42,536 bases of DNA from an uncultured Gammaproteobacteria bacterium (GTDB lineage: Bacteria; Pseudomonadota; Gammaproteobacteria; UBA4575). The notes under the pieces were generated by a model. That model saw only the letters and a program-made list of their open reading frames with translations, was not told where the DNA came from and did not search any database. Of the stretch, positions 1-8,473 are shown piece after piece. Made by a program: the position numbers and the translations under genes. Location: assembly GCA_938074525.1 (NCBI GenBank), contig CALJEX010000022.1, positions 1-42,536 of the forward strand, in the 5' to 3' direction. The stretch's first letter is position 1. Every line of letters begins with the position of its first letter.

Positions 1-250
1 CGATCCAAACGAAACCACCGATACGGATGGTGACGGTGTCGGCGATAATAGCGATGTGTTCCCGAATGATCCTGCTGAAAGCGCTGATACGGATGGTGAT
101 GGTGTGGGTAACAATGCCGATGCCTTCCCTAACGATCCAAACGAAACCACCGATACGGATGGTGACGGTGTTGGCGATAATAGCGATGTGTTCCCGAATG
201 ATCCTACAGAAACGGTTGATACTGATGGCGACGGTATTGGCGATAATTCA
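1..250 (+). repeat. Tandem TSP3-type repeats with 132-base higher-order period
   Basis: Units of 22 codons (66 bases) repeat about four times. The block starting at base 1 recurs almost unchanged at base 133, so two adjacent units were copied together as a 132-base dimer. The repeats lie inside the open reading frame and continue past the left edge. Confidence 0.85.
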
Positions 251-2299
251 GACCCAACTCCAAATGGTGATAATGTCGAGACATTAGAACTATCTGCAGA
301 TGCCGCTGTATTAAATGGATCGTTTGTCTTATCAGCTAATAACCAATTCATTCAAGTGCCTAACGGAACTGGCAATGAATATGATTTCAGCGAAGGTATT
401 AGCAGTGCAGAATTCACCTTCAATGTCGTCACTGCAGGTAGCTATCAAATTGAAGGGACTATTTTAACTGCTGGGCCAAATGTTGATGAGTCAGACTCAT
501 TCTATGTACGTGTTAATGGTGCGCCAGCTACCCCTTATCTATGGGATACGGCAGAGCAAAACACATTTACACCAGTAATTGTAACAACCCGTAATGTCGC
601 TGGCCCTGTTCAAGTTGATTTAATTGCTGGACCTCATACTGTCACTATCTACTTACGTGAAGATGGAACGCAATTAAGCAATCTCAGATTGGTACTTATT
701 GAACCTGCGGAAAATATTCCACCCACAGTCAACTTAAGCGCCCCAACGGCCAATGCAACATTTACAACTGGTGATGTTATTACGCTAACAGCTAATGCTA
801 CAGATATCGGCGGGACAGTGACTAATGTTGAGTTTTATGACGGACCAACATTGATAAGCACAGATACAACCGCACCATATAGTTTCTCTTGGGATAGTGC
901 CAGTGAAGGAGCTCATACACTAACAGCTGTAGCGACTGACAATGATGGTGCCAGTACTACTAGTGCCGCCATTAATATTAGCGTAATTCCACCACAAAAT
1001 GTCGCACCGACAGTGAGTCTAACTGCTCCAACCACTAATGAAACATTTACAGTAGGCGCTGTTATTGCACTCACTGCAAATGCAGCAGATTCTGATGGCA
1101 CTATCACCAGCGTTGAGTTTTATGATGGCGCAGCTTTATTAGCTACCGATACAACAGCGCCGTATAGCTACTCTTGGAATGGTGCAACTGAAGGGACTCA
1201 TACATTAACCGCCGTGGCAACAGATGATAATTCTGCTACTACCACTAGCGCCGCTGTTACGATTAACGTTGAGGCTGATACTGGAGATGTTAACGTCGCA
1301 CCAACAGTGAACTTAACCGCTCCCACTGATAATGCGACATTTATCATTGGCGACGCCATTACACTCACTGCGAATGCAACAGACTCTGATGGCTCTGTCA
1401 CCAGTGTTGAGTTTTACGATGGTGCTACATTGTTAGGGTCAGATACTACAGTGCCGTATAGCTTCACATGGAATGGCGCGACCGAAGGAATTCATACATT
1501 AACGGCCATTGCCACTGATGATGATAATGACAGTACCGCAAGTGTAGCAGTCGTTATCAGCGTAATACCTCCTACACCAAACGTCGCGCCAACAGTAAGC
1601 TTAACTGCTCCAACCGCTAATGCGACATTTACCCTAGGTGACTCTATTACTCTCAGTGCGAATGCAGCAGACACGGATGGCACTATCACCAATGTTGCAT
1701 TCTACGATGGATCAACATTGTTAAGCACAGACTCTACCGCGCCATATAGCTTTACATGGAACGGCGCCAGCGAAGGAGCTCACACCCTAACCGCCGTTGC
1801 AATGGATGATGACTCAGCGTCTACCACCAGCACTTCAGTTGCGATCAGTGTACAAGCAGCAACTGGTGGAGAGATACTAGAGTTATCAGCTGATGCAGCT
1901 ATTTTAGATGGTTTCTTCATATTGTCGGCTAACAATCAATTCATTGAGGTACCAGAAGGTTCTGGCAATGAATATGATTTCAATGAAGGTCTCAGCAGTG
2001 CACAATTCACTTTCAATGTTGTCACCGCAGGAAACTATCTAATTGAAGGCTCTATTTTAACTTCTGGTGTAAATGTAGATGAATCTGATTCATTCTATGT
2101 GCGCGTAGATGGGACTCCTGGAACTCCTTATTTATGGGATACTGGAGAACATAACGTCTTCGAACCTGTCATTGTGACAAACCGCAACGTTGCTGGCCCG
2201 GTTGAAGTCAACTTAACGGCCGGAACACATACGGTAACTATTTACCTGCGTGAAGACGGTACTCAATTGAGTGGATTAAAATTAATACCAGTTAATTAG
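2..2299 (+). CDS. Large secreted Ca-binding/Ig-repeat protein, 3' part
   Basis: The reading frame is open from the left edge, so the true start lies outside; 765 residues are visible. The N-terminal visible part holds aspartate-rich thrombospondin type-3-like repeats (unit DTDGDGVGDNSDVFPNDP), which bind calcium in known families. Then comes a ~140-residue beta-rich module (bases ~278-700), four bacterial Ig-like domains each opening with P-P/A-PTV and carrying VEFYDG (about 716-992, 1000-1273, 1291-1566, 1579-1854), and a second copy of the 140-residue module to the stop (from 1871). No membrane anchor or sorting tail is seen at the C terminus. It is probably an extracellular adhesin or polysaccharide-binding protein. 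The terminal modules look like a carbohydrate-binding fold by composition only; no catalytic domain is visible in this part. Confidence 0.85.
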   Translation, partial: DPNETTDTDGDGVGDNSDVFPNDPAESADTDGDGVGNNADAFPNDPNETTDTDGDGVGDNSDVFPNDPTETVDTDGDGIGDNSDPTPNGDNVETLELSADAAVLNGSFVLSANNQFIQVPNGTGNEYDFSEGISSAEFTFNVVTAGSYQIEGTILTAGPNVDESDSFYVRVNGAPATPYLWDTAEQNTFTPVIVTTRNVAGPVQVDLIAGPHTVTIYLREDGTQLSNLRLVLIEPAENIPPTVNLSAPTANATFTTGDVITLTANATDIGGTVTNVEFYDGPTLISTDTTAPYSFSWDSASEGAHTLTAVATDNDGASTTSAAINISVIPPQNVAPTVSLTAPTTNETFTVGAVIALTANAADSDGTITSVEFYDGAALLATDTTAPYSYSWNGATEGTHTLTAVATDDNSATTTSAAVTINVEADTGDVNVAPTVNLTAPTDNATFIIGDAITLTANATDSDGSVTSVEFYDGATLLGSDTTVPYSFTWNGATEGIHTLTAIATDDDNDSTASVAVVISVIPPTPNVAPTVSLTAPTANATFTLGDSITLSANAADTDGTITNVAFYDGSTLLSTDSTAPYSFTWNGASEGAHTLTAVAMDDDSASTTSTSVAISVQAATGGEILELSADAAILDGFFILSANNQFIEVPEGSGNEYDFNEGLSSAQFTFNVVTAGNYLIEGSILTSGVNVDESDSFYVRVDGTPGTPYLWDTGEHNVFEPVIVTNRNVAGPVEVNLTAGTHTVTIYLREDGTQLSGLKLIPVN

Positions 2300-2313
2300 T
2301 ATTCAACAGAATC

Positions 2314-2346
2314 AATAATCCCAGCATTTTTATGCTGGGATTATTT
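2314..2346 (+). terminator. Intrinsic terminator after the Ig-repeat gene
   Basis: A perfect 13-bp stem (AATAATCCCAGCA, 2314-2326, with its complement at 2333-2345) closes a six-base loop 15 bases after the stop codon. It is followed by a short T-containing tract. It may also stop leftward transcripts from the mtoX side. Confidence 0.8.
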
Positions 2347-2433
2347 TCATCACAAAATAATTAAGCTTAACGACAAAAGAGTAAATTATTTACTCAAGCA
2401 GATAACAACAAATTAGAATATTTAATCAATCGT

Positions 2434-2721
2434 TTAAGGCGATCCAAACATACAGCCCTGCTCTGTTACCACTACAGGGAAATCACCCAATCCTCTCATC
2501 GTGCTTGCAACAGCATATTGTTCTAATTGAGCACCAATTTCACTCGCCTTACTGCTTTGGGTAGCAGAATACATGACACGAATAAAGTGTGTATCGGATT
2601 GTTTGGTGAGCCGAAAGCAATAACTTTCTTTATCTTGTTCTTCTTTAATGTCGAATGCTGAAAATTCTTCTTCTAGGTAGGATAATACTGCATCACGAAT
2701 TTCTATACGGTATTCAGACAC
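2434..2721 (-). CDS. Small uncharacterised protein, last gene of the mtoX-side operon
   Basis: A 95-residue soluble protein with no signal peptide or membrane segment. I do not recognise the family. It is acidic in the first half (an E-E-E-F-S stretch) and ends with a cysteine in EQGCMFGSP. It begins 10 bases after the stop of the upstream TlpA-like gene on the same strand, so it is probably co-transcribed with the redox genes and may be the last gene of that operon. Its function is unknown; the context suggests a link to periplasmic redox or copper-protein maturation, although the protein itself looks cytoplasmic. Confidence 0.6.
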   Translation of the reverse strand: MSEYRIEIRDAVLSYLEEEFSAFDIKEEQDKESYCFRLTKQSDTHFIRVMYSATQSSKASEIGAQLEQYAVASTMRGLGDFPVVVTEQGCMFGSP

Positions 2722-2731
2722 GGCGATTTAC

Positions 2732-3319
2732 TTAGCCTTTTATCGGTGCAGTTTGGGCAGCAGCTAAACGCTCATACTCTTTCATAATGCCACGAATAAA
2801 TTCAACCATCTCATCCGAGTCCCACTCACGTTCACCAGTAGCTTTATATATCAGCTTGCCTGACGGGCTAATCAAAAACGTAGTAGGCAACCCTGACACT
2901 TGCCAGCTGGATAGAGACATATTTTTATCAATGACAATATCAAAATCGACAGGCTTATCTTTTAAAAATTGCTTTACTGTTGCTAATGCTGGGCCGACAT
3001 GAACGCCGACGACTTCCAGTCCATTATTACCGTTTAATTTATTATGAAGCCTATTCAAGGCAGGCATTTCTTTTACACAGGGAGGACACCACGTTGCCCA
3101 GAAATTAAGTAACACAAATTTACCCTCATAATCCGACAAACTAACATCTGATCCATGAGCACTCATTAATGTGAAATTTGAAGCTTCAGTGGCGGACATT
3201 TTATCCATCAATCCACCAGCACTAGACAATGATATCGTCAGTACCAAGGTAACTATCAACCCTAATAGCAAGACATGAGACTTGAAGAAATTACTTATTC
3301 TAATAAACCTATGTTTCAT
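2732..3319 (-). CDS. TlpA/ResA-like thioredoxin-fold protein (membrane anchored)
   Basis: A 195-residue protein with an N-terminal hydrophobic anchor (about residues 14-33) followed by a thioredoxin-like domain. The active site is WCPPC (Cys78, Cys81) within NFWATWCPPC, and the cis-proline loop is GLPTTF (Pro145). TlpA/ResA proteins reduce disulfides in periplasmic copper-centre or cytochrome c assembly partners; that role is inferred here. It lies downstream of a second, related thioredoxin gene, 102 bases away, in the mtoX-side operon. The two share the layout NFW-x-T-x-C-x-x-C, then a V-x-A/V-x-H-x-G-P strand, then G/S-LPTT, so they probably arose by duplication. Confidence 0.85.
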   Translation of the reverse strand: MKHRFIRISNFFKSHVLLLGLIVTLVLTISLSSAGGLMDKMSATEASNFTLMSAHGSDVSLSDYEGKFVLLNFWATWCPPCVKEMPALNRLHNKLNGNNGLEVVGVHVGPALATVKQFLKDKPVDFDIVIDKNMSLSSWQVSGLPTTFLISPSGKLIYKATGEREWDSDEMVEFIRGIMKEYERLAAAQTAPIKG

Positions 3320-3421
3320 AATTACCGCTTTGTTGGAGACATAAATAGTAGAGTCAAATTATTTGATTAAGTTCGTCATTCTGTACTCAGCTAACCACAT
3401 TGAGATAGGCTTTTATCGAGC

Positions 3422-3964
3422 TTATTTCTCAGCTTCCTTAGTTTCTTCGTAATCCTTAAAAACCCTTTTTAAAAAATCTACCATTTGCGGAGAATTCCAC
3501 ATCCTCGAACCGACAGCACGATAGGCAAAACTACCACCAGGCGTGAGCACATAGGTGGTTGGCAAACTTGGTATTCCCCAATGTCCTAGCTCTAAATTTA
3601 CATCCATCACCACAGGATAATTAACCGGCGAAATATCCAAATGCTCATTAACACCAATCACGTCAGGTCCGGCATGAATAGCCACCACTTCTAATATATC
3701 TTCGTCTGCAAATTGATTACGCAAATCCTCTAACAATGATAATTCGGCTCTGCATGGTGCACATTTAGTCGTCCAAAAATTTACCAACACAAATTTACCT
3801 TGCAGATCTTCAAGGTTAAGTTTTCCACCTGTTGAATATGGCAGTACAAAATTTTCTGCTTGCATAGTGCGCGGCATTGCGTCTAACAATCTATCGGCAT
3901 AGGCAATAGAGCATGCAAATATTAATATAAGACTAGCAATTATTTTCATTTTCATATTTTTCAC
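3422..3964 (-). CDS. TlpA-like periplasmic thioredoxin with KCAPC active site
   Basis: A 180-residue protein with a cleavable signal peptide (hydrophobic residues ~7-21, likely cut after AYA) and a thioredoxin-like domain. The active site is KCAPC (Cys68, Cys71) rather than the WCxxC of its neighbour, and the cis-proline loop is SLPTTY. The annotated start is GTG at 3964, directly abutting the TAA stop of the di-heme cytochrome gene; an ATG three codons downstream (3955) is an alternative. The zero-base junction implies translational coupling. It is a likely disulfide reductase for the copper/heme proteins of this operon (inference). The tryptophan-to-lysine change before the first cysteine may shift its redox potential. 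Confidence 0.85.
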   Translation of the reverse strand: MKNMKMKIIASLILIFACSIAYADRLLDAMPRTMQAENFVLPYSTGGKLNLEDLQGKFVLVNFWTTKCAPCRAELSLLEDLRNQFADEDILEVVAIHAGPDVIGVNEHLDISPVNYPVVMDVNLELGHWGIPSLPTTYVLTPGGSFAYRAVGSRMWNSPQMVDFLKRVFKDYEETKEAEK

Positions 3965-5314
3965 TTATTTAACTTCAAACTCTGTATCGTGTGCCCAGTT
4001 TGGATCCTGTGAGCGTATATCACCAATTGGTGCAGCAAATCCGTCTGCTACCAGTATTTCAATATTATCGCCCGTCAAGGCGAACATGAAGTCAACCAGC
4101 TGTCCCATCTCTTCCTCGGTCAAATTCAAAGGCGTTATCAGTGGGCTTAATAGCTCATTAGGCACTCCACCCTGATTATAGAATTCAACAACTTGGCGCA
4201 AACTTGTAAATGCACCATCATGCATATAAGGCGCGGTAAGTGCTACATTGCGTAAAATTGGTGTTCTGAATTTCCAACGATCAAATGGATTTTGAGTGAT
4301 CGTGTATAGACCAACGTCATTCTGTTTAGGCGTTTGGCGAACCGAGTCAATAATTTCATTATCAACATCAACAAACACACCGGGCGCTAGTTGCACGCGT
4401 GTTTTCTCAGGTTTGATACCCATCGATACATTATAACCATGACCAGTATTATGCAGTAATTGATCAGTAAACAGCGCATATTCATCGTTAATCAAATGGC
4501 ATGCTGAACACTTGGCCTTACCAATAAACAACTCAAAACCTGCTTTCTCATCATCAGTCAAGGCATCTTCTTGTTTACCGTAATACCACTGGTCAAATCT
4601 TGAATTAGCAGAATTGAGGGTTCTTTGATAACTAGCCAATGCAGCACCGACGGTTTCCATCGTGGGTCCTTTACCATCATAGGCCGCTTCGAATAATCCT
4701 TTGTATTCTTGAATACCTTTTATTTTATTAATGACATAACCTATAGAAGGATTAGCCATCTCATTTCTGGCAAGTAATGGTGCCCATACCTGCTGCTCTA
4801 AACTATCTTCTCGTCCATCATGGAAAAATATATTGTAGTAACCGACGTTATAAATAGTTGGACTATTGCGCTTAACACTACGGCCTTCAAAACCAATAGC
4901 GGTTGCTAACTCATTATTTGCATATCCTTGTTCAGGAATGTGGCAAATAGCGCAGGAGAATGTGTCATTTAACGACAAGCGACGATCAAAGAATAGACGA
5001 CGGCCTAGACTCACTTGCTCTTCAGTAATAGGTTTACCATCAGGCATAACCATTTTAGGCAAGCCAAGAGGCGTTTGATAAACAAATTGCAGCAAGTCTG
5101 CTTGCTTGCCTTTACGTGAAGTCACGCTTAGAGAATTAGTCACATAATTTTCTTGGTCATAACCGTGTTTACGATCACCTGGACCAAAGATAGCCTCTTT
5201 ATTAATTCCTTCGTCACTCGAACTCGCTATTAAAATAGTGGTAGTACTGACGAAAATGCAGCAAACAATTAAAATTAAAAACCAGTAACGTGGATTTGAA
5301 AAATAAAGTGTCAT
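3965..5314 (-). CDS. mauG: Di-heme cytochrome c peroxidase / MauG-family protein
   Basis: A 449-residue protein with an N-terminal hydrophobic export segment (about residues 11-30). Two c-type heme sites are visible: CAICH (Cys121, Cys124, His125) and CSACH (Cys269, Cys272, His273). The family features RRLFFD, HDGRE and APYMHDGAF are present. Members either reduce hydrogen peroxide or, like MauG, use high-valent heme to modify a partner protein. In described methanethiol oxidase loci a MauG-like gene accompanies mtoX and SCO, as here, so maturation of MtoX or removal of the peroxide it makes are both plausible. It starts 6 bases after the SCO-like gene and abuts the following thioredoxin gene. 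Confidence 0.88.
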   Translation of the reverse strand: MTLYFSNPRYWFLILIVCCIFVSTTTILIASSSDEGINKEAIFGPGDRKHGYDQENYVTNSLSVTSRKGKQADLLQFVYQTPLGLPKMVMPDGKPITEEQVSLGRRLFFDRRLSLNDTFSCAICHIPEQGYANNELATAIGFEGRSVKRNSPTIYNVGYYNIFFHDGREDSLEQQVWAPLLARNEMANPSIGYVINKIKGIQEYKGLFEAAYDGKGPTMETVGAALASYQRTLNSANSRFDQWYYGKQEDALTDDEKAGFELFIGKAKCSACHLINDEYALFTDQLLHNTGHGYNVSMGIKPEKTRVQLAPGVFVDVDNEIIDSVRQTPKQNDVGLYTITQNPFDRWKFRTPILRNVALTAPYMHDGAFTSLRQVVEFYNQGGVPNELLSPLITPLNLTEEEMGQLVDFMFALTGDNIEILVADGFAAPIGDIRSQDPNWAHDTEFEVK

Positions 5315-5320
5315 GTCGGA

Positions 5321-6049
5321 TTAACTGTCTTTTTCTTCCAGCAATAAAGTTTTCAAGTCTGCAATAATCGATTGGTCATGCAAAAAAGTTGCACTATATT
5401 GCGTTCTCTTAAGACCATTTTTGTCGATCAAAAATACTCTTAGCACATGTGCGTAACTGTAAGTAGGATTACCGTCTTCATCATATTCTTGATTGATGTA
5501 CTGCCCAAAACCTTGAGTTATTGGATCTAACTCTTCTCGTGAAGCGGTAGTAAGAAACTGCCATTCTGGACCACCGAAATCCTTGCTACCTTGACCATAA
5601 AATTTCATCACTTCCGGAGTGTCGTATTTAGGGTCAAAACTCAAACTCACCAGTCTGATCTGATCTGACAATTCAGGGTCACTTTTCAATGCTTCTTTTA
5701 GTTTGTAATAGACTGCCGTCACTAAGGGACATCCGTTTAGATCTGAGCATTGCGTGAACATAAAGCTGAGAAGAACGACTTTATCGCCATAAAAGTCAGA
5801 TAAGCGTTTTGCTTCACCTTCATCGGTAAGTACATTGCCGTCTGCAGCTTTGCCAAATGGCGGCAACTTATAGCTACCAGGCTCAGGCAATTCAAATTGC
5901 ATATCTCCCCAACCTGGAGCGTGTAGAAGTGCTTGATCTTCAAAGCTTGCGACCTCTGCCGTATGCTCTGCTTCGTTATCTGTTCTATCGCATCCATATA
6001 GCGACAACATAAACAATAGTGAAAAACAAACTAAAGATAGGTTTTTCAT
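5321..6049 (-). CDS. SCO1/SenC-like lipoprotein with expanded Cys motif
   Basis: A 242-residue protein with a lipoprotein signal (lipobox LYGC, Cys20) and an SCO/thioredoxin-like fold. SCO proteins bind copper through CxxxC plus a distal histidine and deliver it to copper enzymes. Here the motif is TQCSDLNGCP (Cys101, Cys107), with five residues between the cysteines instead of three; the histidine is kept in YAHVLRVFLID (His201). It lies directly downstream of mtoX, whose product is a copper enzyme, with a terminator between them, and 6 bases ahead of mauG. It is a likely MtoX copper chaperone or thiol-redox factor. The wider spacing could alter metal binding; the family assignment is secure, the exact role is inferred. 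Confidence 0.85.
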   Translation of the reverse strand: MKNLSLVCFSLLFMLSLYGCDRTDNEAEHTAEVASFEDQALLHAPGWGDMQFELPEPGSYKLPPFGKAADGNVLTDEGEAKRLSDFYGDKVVLLSFMFTQCSDLNGCPLVTAVYYKLKEALKSDPELSDQIRLVSLSFDPKYDTPEVMKFYGQGSKDFGGPEWQFLTTASREELDPITQGFGQYINQEYDEDGNPTYSYAHVLRVFLIDKNGLKRTQYSATFLHDQSIIADLKTLLLEEKDS

Positions 6050-6078
6050 AATTCCTTTTTTTAATCCTTTATATAAAC

Positions 6079-6106
6079 AAAAGGCCGCCTACGAAGGCGG
6101 CCTTTT
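6079..6106 (-). terminator. Terminator/attenuator between mtoX and the SCO-like gene
   Basis: A perfect 11-bp GC-rich stem (AAAAGGCCGCC at 6079-6089, its complement at 6096-6106) with a six-base loop. Read leftward it ends in TTTTGTTT, a good intrinsic terminator for mtoX. It lies before the start of the SCO-like gene at 6049, so the accessory genes depend on read-through or their own promoter. Confidence 0.85.
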
Positions 6107-6159
6107 ATATTACTGCTATGACGTTTAGTTAGTTAAACGTCAGCCTAACCTTGATTTAA

Positions 6160-7539
6160 TTACTTCTCTATTTGAGACATCATTGTATCTGAAGAGTTCG
6201 GCTTTTGAGAATAAAGCGAGTAAGCGCCAAATCTCATTTGATGTGCACGACCTAACTTCAATTGATAGAAGTCAATTGTGAACTGATGATCAAGTTTCTT
6301 ACCATTCCAATGGTATAACTTGAACCATTGCTCATCATCTTTACCAGTCTTGTCCCAACTACCTAACAAAGAAGTGGTGAAGTAAGCACGCTTACCATCC
6401 CAGCTTTGAGAGATCATGTTAACTTGTGAACCAACTTTATATTCATAAGTTTGCTTAGGATTGTGTGGATCACTGATGTCAAAGTAACGAGTTTTTCCAT
6501 CCATAAACGTTTGGACCCAAAGACCTTGGTCATCCGCAGTGATAGAGATATCTACAGGAAGTGGTACTTTTGAAGGGTCGCCGATATCAGCCACATCTTC
6601 TGCTTGCCACTCACCATTCTCATCTTCATAAATCAACCAGATTTTTGAAGTCAACGCGGTAGTTGTAAAACAGTAGTTATTAAGACCAGACCATGCGCAA
6701 CGAATCTCTAGTGGTGCACCTGGAACGTCAAATACTTTCTTAGGCTCGCGAGTATGCAAATCCCAAACAACCATTGTGTTACCAAAGCGTTTCATTGCTT
6801 CAGGATCAGACAACATTTGACCGAAGTCCATCATGTAGTTTGACCAGCCTGTGAATGAAGAAGTGAACATTGCGTTACGTCGTGGAAGAACACGAACGTC
6901 ATATCCATAACCGTCAGCAAAGTTACCAGTCTTCTGAGCACCACGAAGGTCATCATCAGTTGGGAACCAGTGAGCAGAAATAAATTCACCTTCACTTGTG
7001 TACTCTGCCATACCAGTACGACCACCATGGTCTACGTTGTTAGACAGTGCAGATACCATGATACGACCAGGTAATGCATAGAATGTATGAGGTCCAACCA
7101 TGCCACCAGTTTTGTCTACAAAGTTAGTAATAACTTTATGAAGACCTGGTTTGCCTGGATTTGTATGAACATCAAAAATAAAGATCTTATTACTATCTAA
7201 ACCACCAGCCCATAAGAAGCGACGGTCATCAGATAGACCAGAATGGTGAGCTTCATTACGACCACCAACTGATAAGATATGAACAACTTCACCGTAATCA
7301 TCGGCATCAGGGTTAACAGAAATAGTTACAAGCTTATCTTGCTCATCACCCATTCCTTCAACACCTAACGTCCAAACGTATACATAGTCTTCCTGACCTA
7401 CAATCTTAGCCATGTAAGGTGACATGCATGTCTCATCAGCTTGTACAGCGGTTGGCACTCCACCGACTAATGCCACTGCACCGATTAATGCTGAAGCTAC
7501 TGCGCCTCTTGCCCATTTAAATGGAAGCATTTCTTTCAT
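6160..7539 (-). CDS. mtoX: Methanethiol oxidase (SBP56 / selenium-binding family)
   Basis: A 459-residue periplasmic protein with a Sec-type signal peptide (cleavage likely after AVQA, residue 34). The mature part begins DETCMSPYMAKIVGQED and carries YVWTLGVEG, typical of the bacterial methanethiol oxidase branch of the SBP56 family. The family forms a beta-propeller-type copper enzyme that oxidises methanethiol to formaldehyde, hydrogen sulfide and hydrogen peroxide. Conserved histidines include EAHHSG, GPHTF and GRAHQMRFGAY. A GGAG ribosome site (7548-7551) sits eight bases before the ATG. The linked SCO, MauG and thioredoxin genes match the described mtoX neighbourhood, which raises confidence over the generic 'selenium-binding protein' label. 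Confidence 0.93.
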   Translation of the reverse strand: MKEMLPFKWARGAVASALIGAVALVGGVPTAVQADETCMSPYMAKIVGQEDYVYVWTLGVEGMGDEQDKLVTISVNPDADDYGEVVHILSVGGRNEAHHSGLSDDRRFLWAGGLDSNKIFIFDVHTNPGKPGLHKVITNFVDKTGGMVGPHTFYALPGRIMVSALSNNVDHGGRTGMAEYTSEGEFISAHWFPTDDDLRGAQKTGNFADGYGYDVRVLPRRNAMFTSSFTGWSNYMMDFGQMLSDPEAMKRFGNTMVVWDLHTREPKKVFDVPGAPLEIRCAWSGLNNYCFTTTALTSKIWLIYEDENGEWQAEDVADIGDPSKVPLPVDISITADDQGLWVQTFMDGKTRYFDISDPHNPKQTYEYKVGSQVNMISQSWDGKRAYFTTSLLGSWDKTGKDDEQWFKLYHWNGKKLDHQFTIDFYQLKLGRAHQMRFGAYSLYSQKPNSSDTMMSQIEK

Positions 7540-7833
7540 TGTTTAAACTCCATAAATTTTACTAAAAGTAGACCTAATCTCGAATCAAGATATAAATACA
7601 TGGTAACGGCTTAGATCCACATAAACACACACCCACGGATGGGTTAACCAAAATCAAGTTCGATGTGCGACATTATGCCGCATCTAGCCCGACTATCAAG
7701 TTCTAATAAGATACTAGTTGTTTTAGATCAATTGGACGTAAGATACTAAAATACCTCGATTTATGAGGATATTTACTCAAATTGATTGGAATTTATACAT
7801 TATTGCTATTGTGTTTCCGATTGATCCAAGTAA
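7540..7833. promoter_or_regulatory. Divergent control region mtoX / sco
   Basis: This 294-base non-coding stretch lies between the divergent mtoX and canonical SCO genes and must hold both promoters. Two small symmetric elements are visible and adjoining: ACCCACGGATGGGT (7631-7644) and the perfect palindrome GGTTAACC (7642-7649). Either could be an operator. I could not assign -10/-35 boxes with confidence. Confidence 0.45.
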
Positions 7834-8472
7834 ATGACGAAACTGCTGAGCAAAACCGCAGTCCTAAAATATACAAATAACCACTATTCCAAAAATATGG
7901 ACATGCCTAGAATCACCCGATTATCTTCTCGCTTAATACTGGCCTCAATCTTTTACATTACGATGATTGCCGCACAGGCTAATCCTCCAAAACTCGGTGG
8001 TGATTTTGAGCTCACTTCTCACAAGGGCGAAACATTTCATCTAAGCGATATAAAGGGAAAGGTTGGTATTATATTTTTTGGGTTTACCCACTGCCCTGAT
8101 GTTTGTCCAAATACTCTACTCGAAATTCAGCGTTTAATCGCCTCCCTAGAAGACCAAGCAGAGCACATGCAGGTACTCTTCATTAGCGTAGATCCCAAGA
8201 GGGATACTCCTGAAAAATTAGATAGTTATGTAACTTACTTCAACAAAAATATAATTGGGTTAACCGGCTCTGAAGAAGACATTGCCAAGGTACTCAAACA
8301 GTTCAATGCTAGCGTTAAATTCAGTGGCGATACCAACTCTAATATTTATAATGTAGAACACACTGCCAATATGTTTCTTATCGATAAGCAAGGTGACATT
8401 GGCAGTATCATCCTCCCGCGCACGCCTTTTGCTGTATTAGAACAACAAGTACGCAAGCTGATTGAACAGTAA
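7834..8472 (+). CDS. SCO1/SenC copper chaperone with canonical CxxxC
   Basis: A 212-residue protein with an N-terminal hydrophobic export segment and an SCO domain. The copper motif is canonical, FTHCPDVCP (Cys87, Cys91), with the distal histidine in NVEHTANMFLID (His176). SCO proteins insert copper into cytochrome oxidase CuA and other periplasmic copper enzymes. The ATG at 7834 gives an unusually long N-terminal stretch; ATG at 7897 or 7903 leaves a more ordinary signal peptide and is a credible alternative start. The gene diverges from mtoX, giving the locus two SCO paralogues, and ends one base before the convergent pterin-dehydratase gene. It may serve MtoX or an oxidase elsewhere in the genome. 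Confidence 0.85.
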   Translation: MTKLLSKTAVLKYTNNHYSKNMDMPRITRLSSRLILASIFYITMIAAQANPPKLGGDFELTSHKGETFHLSDIKGKVGIIFFGFTHCPDVCPNTLLEIQRLIASLEDQAEHMQVLFISVDPKRDTPEKLDSYVTYFNKNIIGLTGSEEDIAKVLKQFNASVKFSGDTNSNIYNVEHTANMFLIDKQGDIGSIILPRTPFAVLEQQVRKLIEQ

Positions 8473-8473
8473 T

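Noticed and set aside
1-250. Regular repeats resembling a CRISPR array
   Set aside because: The repeats are in frame, contiguous without unique spacers, and encode aspartate-rich calcium-binding units.
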